DNA of 6,043 nt from the NCBI GenBank assembly GCA_041586615.1, contig JBFGZS010000103.1, forward strand, positions 1 through 6,043, given 5' to 3'. Shown here piece after piece: positions 5,210-6,043 of this stretch (position 1 is its first letter; each line of letters starts with the position of its first letter). Below the pieces are notes generated by a model. The model did no database searches. It was given only the letters and a program-made list of their open reading frames with translations, and was not told where the DNA came from. The position numbers and the translations under genes were made by a program. Source of the stretch: Motiliproteus sp041586615 (GTDB lineage Bacteria; Pseudomonadota; Gammaproteobacteria; Pseudomonadales; Balneatricaceae).

Positions 5210-6014
5210 TTTTGCTTTCATAAAACTTCGCAAGCGCTTCGTAATTTTCGGTGACATGTTCGTTCGAGTGGACGGCACGGTGACAGTTGGCACACAAGAC
5301 TGCCAGATCATCCAACGTGATACGCACAGGCGAGACAGCAGCGGCAAGTGGTCTCTTGTGATGAACCTCGTATGCGCGCTCCACAAACGGGACTGGATGC
5401 TTAGCTGAATCATCGAATCCACAAATCTCGCAACTCAAACTGCCATGTTTTTTTCGGAACTCTGATAGCTTCTCGCGGCGTAGCCGCGATGATCGCTCTC
5501 GCACATAGTGAGAGCGCAGTTGCCTTTGCCCCTCTGTTGAACCGCTGCTTATGGCAGCGGCGACAGGTACCCCCCAAAGACGCACCAACGCCGACAGTTC
5601 ATCACCTGACAGTTTAAAGACCGAACCGTTTGGAACCTTAATGATAGTTGCATTAGCTAAAACAGGGTCATCCTTTGCGACGGCTCTCGGGACCAATCCT
5701 TCGTCGTTAGTGAGGCGGACCTCGGTTAGCTGAATTCCAGTCTTGATCTCGCTGTAACTCGCCTCGTTTTTTACCCACAGATCTTCGCCGAGTGCTTCTG
5801 GATGTTTGACAGAATGGGCCGGTGTCGGAACCTCAACAACGGTACCAATAGCAACTGCGCCAACTTCGCTGCCAGCGCGCCAAACGAATGCAGTATCGCC
5901 AACCGAAATATCTTTTATAAACCTGTTTGTACGCCAGTAAATGAGTTGCGAATAACGTGATAAATAATCATCGACATCGTAACGGTTAGGGTTGCCCTGA
6001 AATATCCACGCCAT
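5205..6014 (-). CDS. EVE-HNH protein, probable modification-dependent (type IV-like) restriction endonuclease
   Basis: The 269-residue product has two domains. The N-terminal EVE (PUA-like) domain, about 1-145, opens with AWIFQGNPNRYDVDDYL, continues with IYWRTNRFIKDISVGDTAFVW (25-45) and is expected to read modified bases in DNA. The C-terminal HNH nuclease domain, about 190-255, has C195-x2-C198, EVHHKRP at 216-222 and LCANCHRAVH at 240-249, so both the zinc knuckle and the catalytic histidines are present. A basic linker (about 163-190) joins them. EVE-HNH fusions are regarded as restriction enzymes against phages with modified DNA; the exact modification cannot be predicted here. The start is ATG at 6014, with only a weak GGA upstream. 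The gene fills an 883-bp cassette (6039-5157), leaving almost no spare sequence. Expression probably depends on the integron promoter or a neighbouring cassette. Confidence 0.9.
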   Translation of the reverse strand: MAWIFQGNPNRYDVDDYLSRYSQLIYWRTNRFIKDISVGDTAFVWRAGSEVGAVAIGTVVEVPTPAHSVKHPEALGEDLWVKNEASYSEIKTGIQLTEVRLTNDEGLVPRAVAKDDPVLANATIIKVPNGSVFKLSGDELSALVRLWGVPVAAAISSGSTEGQRQLRSHYVRERSSRLRREKLSEFRKKHGSLSCEICGFDDSAKHPVPFVERAYEVHHKRPLAAAVSPVRITLDDLAVLCANCHRAVHSNEHVTENYEALAKFYESKI

Positions 6015-6034
6015 GAGCTAATAGTTCCATTAAA

Positions 6035-6043
6035 GATAACGCC
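6035..6043 (-). other. attC: Partial attC (R' end) of the next cassette, cut by the window edge
   Basis: The minus strand reads GGCGTTATC at the window edge, matching the GGCGTTAGA ends of the two complete attC sites. It is 21 bases before the EVE-HNH start codon, where the attC of the preceding cassette (or attI) should be. The rest lies outside the window, so attI cannot be excluded. Confidence 0.65.

Noticed and set aside
4883..5254. Plus-strand open frame of 123 codons over the TPR cassette and attC
   Set aside because: It is antisense to the signal-peptide gene, crosses an attC site, and lacks a ribosome binding site.

Overview
The window looks like chromosomal DNA of a moderately GC-rich gammaproteobacterium carrying two kinds of mobile DNA. 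The fused hisIE gene is typical of Enterobacterales, Vibrionales, Alteromonadales and Aeromonadales. An Aeromonadales-like host would fit, but that is a guess. No rRNA, tRNA or CRISPR array was seen.

Layout. (1) 1-678: hisIE, probably the last gene of a his operon, closed by a strong intrinsic terminator. (2) 679-956: a non-coding spacer with REP-like palindromes. (3) 957-2722: a complete IS200/IS605-family element of the IS608 type. It has divergent tnpA (Y1 HUH transposase) and tnpB (RNA-guided nuclease, RuvC triad and zinc finger intact). Both ends can be placed to the base: target TTAC and guide AAAG plus a hairpin on the left; guide GAAT, a hairpin and TCAA on the right. (4) 2785-3240: a 151-residue soluble protein of unknown function. 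(5) 3270-4181, minus strand: an M14-type zinc carboxypeptidase-like enzyme with its own predicted promoter and ribosome binding site.

(6) About 4302-6043, minus strand: a stretch of integron gene cassettes. Two complete 58-bp attC sites (4528-4585 and 5152-5209) and the start of a third (6035-6043) lie between tightly packed minus-strand genes. From the integrase-proximal side (right) to the distal side (left), the cassettes encode an EVE-HNH protein (probable modification-dependent restriction nuclease), a signal-peptide protein with TPR-like repeats, and a small cysteine-rich GDCCVFCSYG protein. The last cassette has no recognisable attC and runs into the promoter region of the M14 gene, so the array seems to end at a degraded boundary between 4242 and 4302. 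The integrase and attI would be expected to the right of the window.

How the parts work together. TnpA should mobilise the IS as single-stranded DNA. TnpB, with a guide RNA read from the right end into the flank, should recognise and cut the empty TTAC site and so favour retention of the element. The cassettes probably depend on an upstream integron promoter. The best candidate for a little-described system is the EVE-HNH cassette, a likely anti-phage function carried as a mobile cassette.
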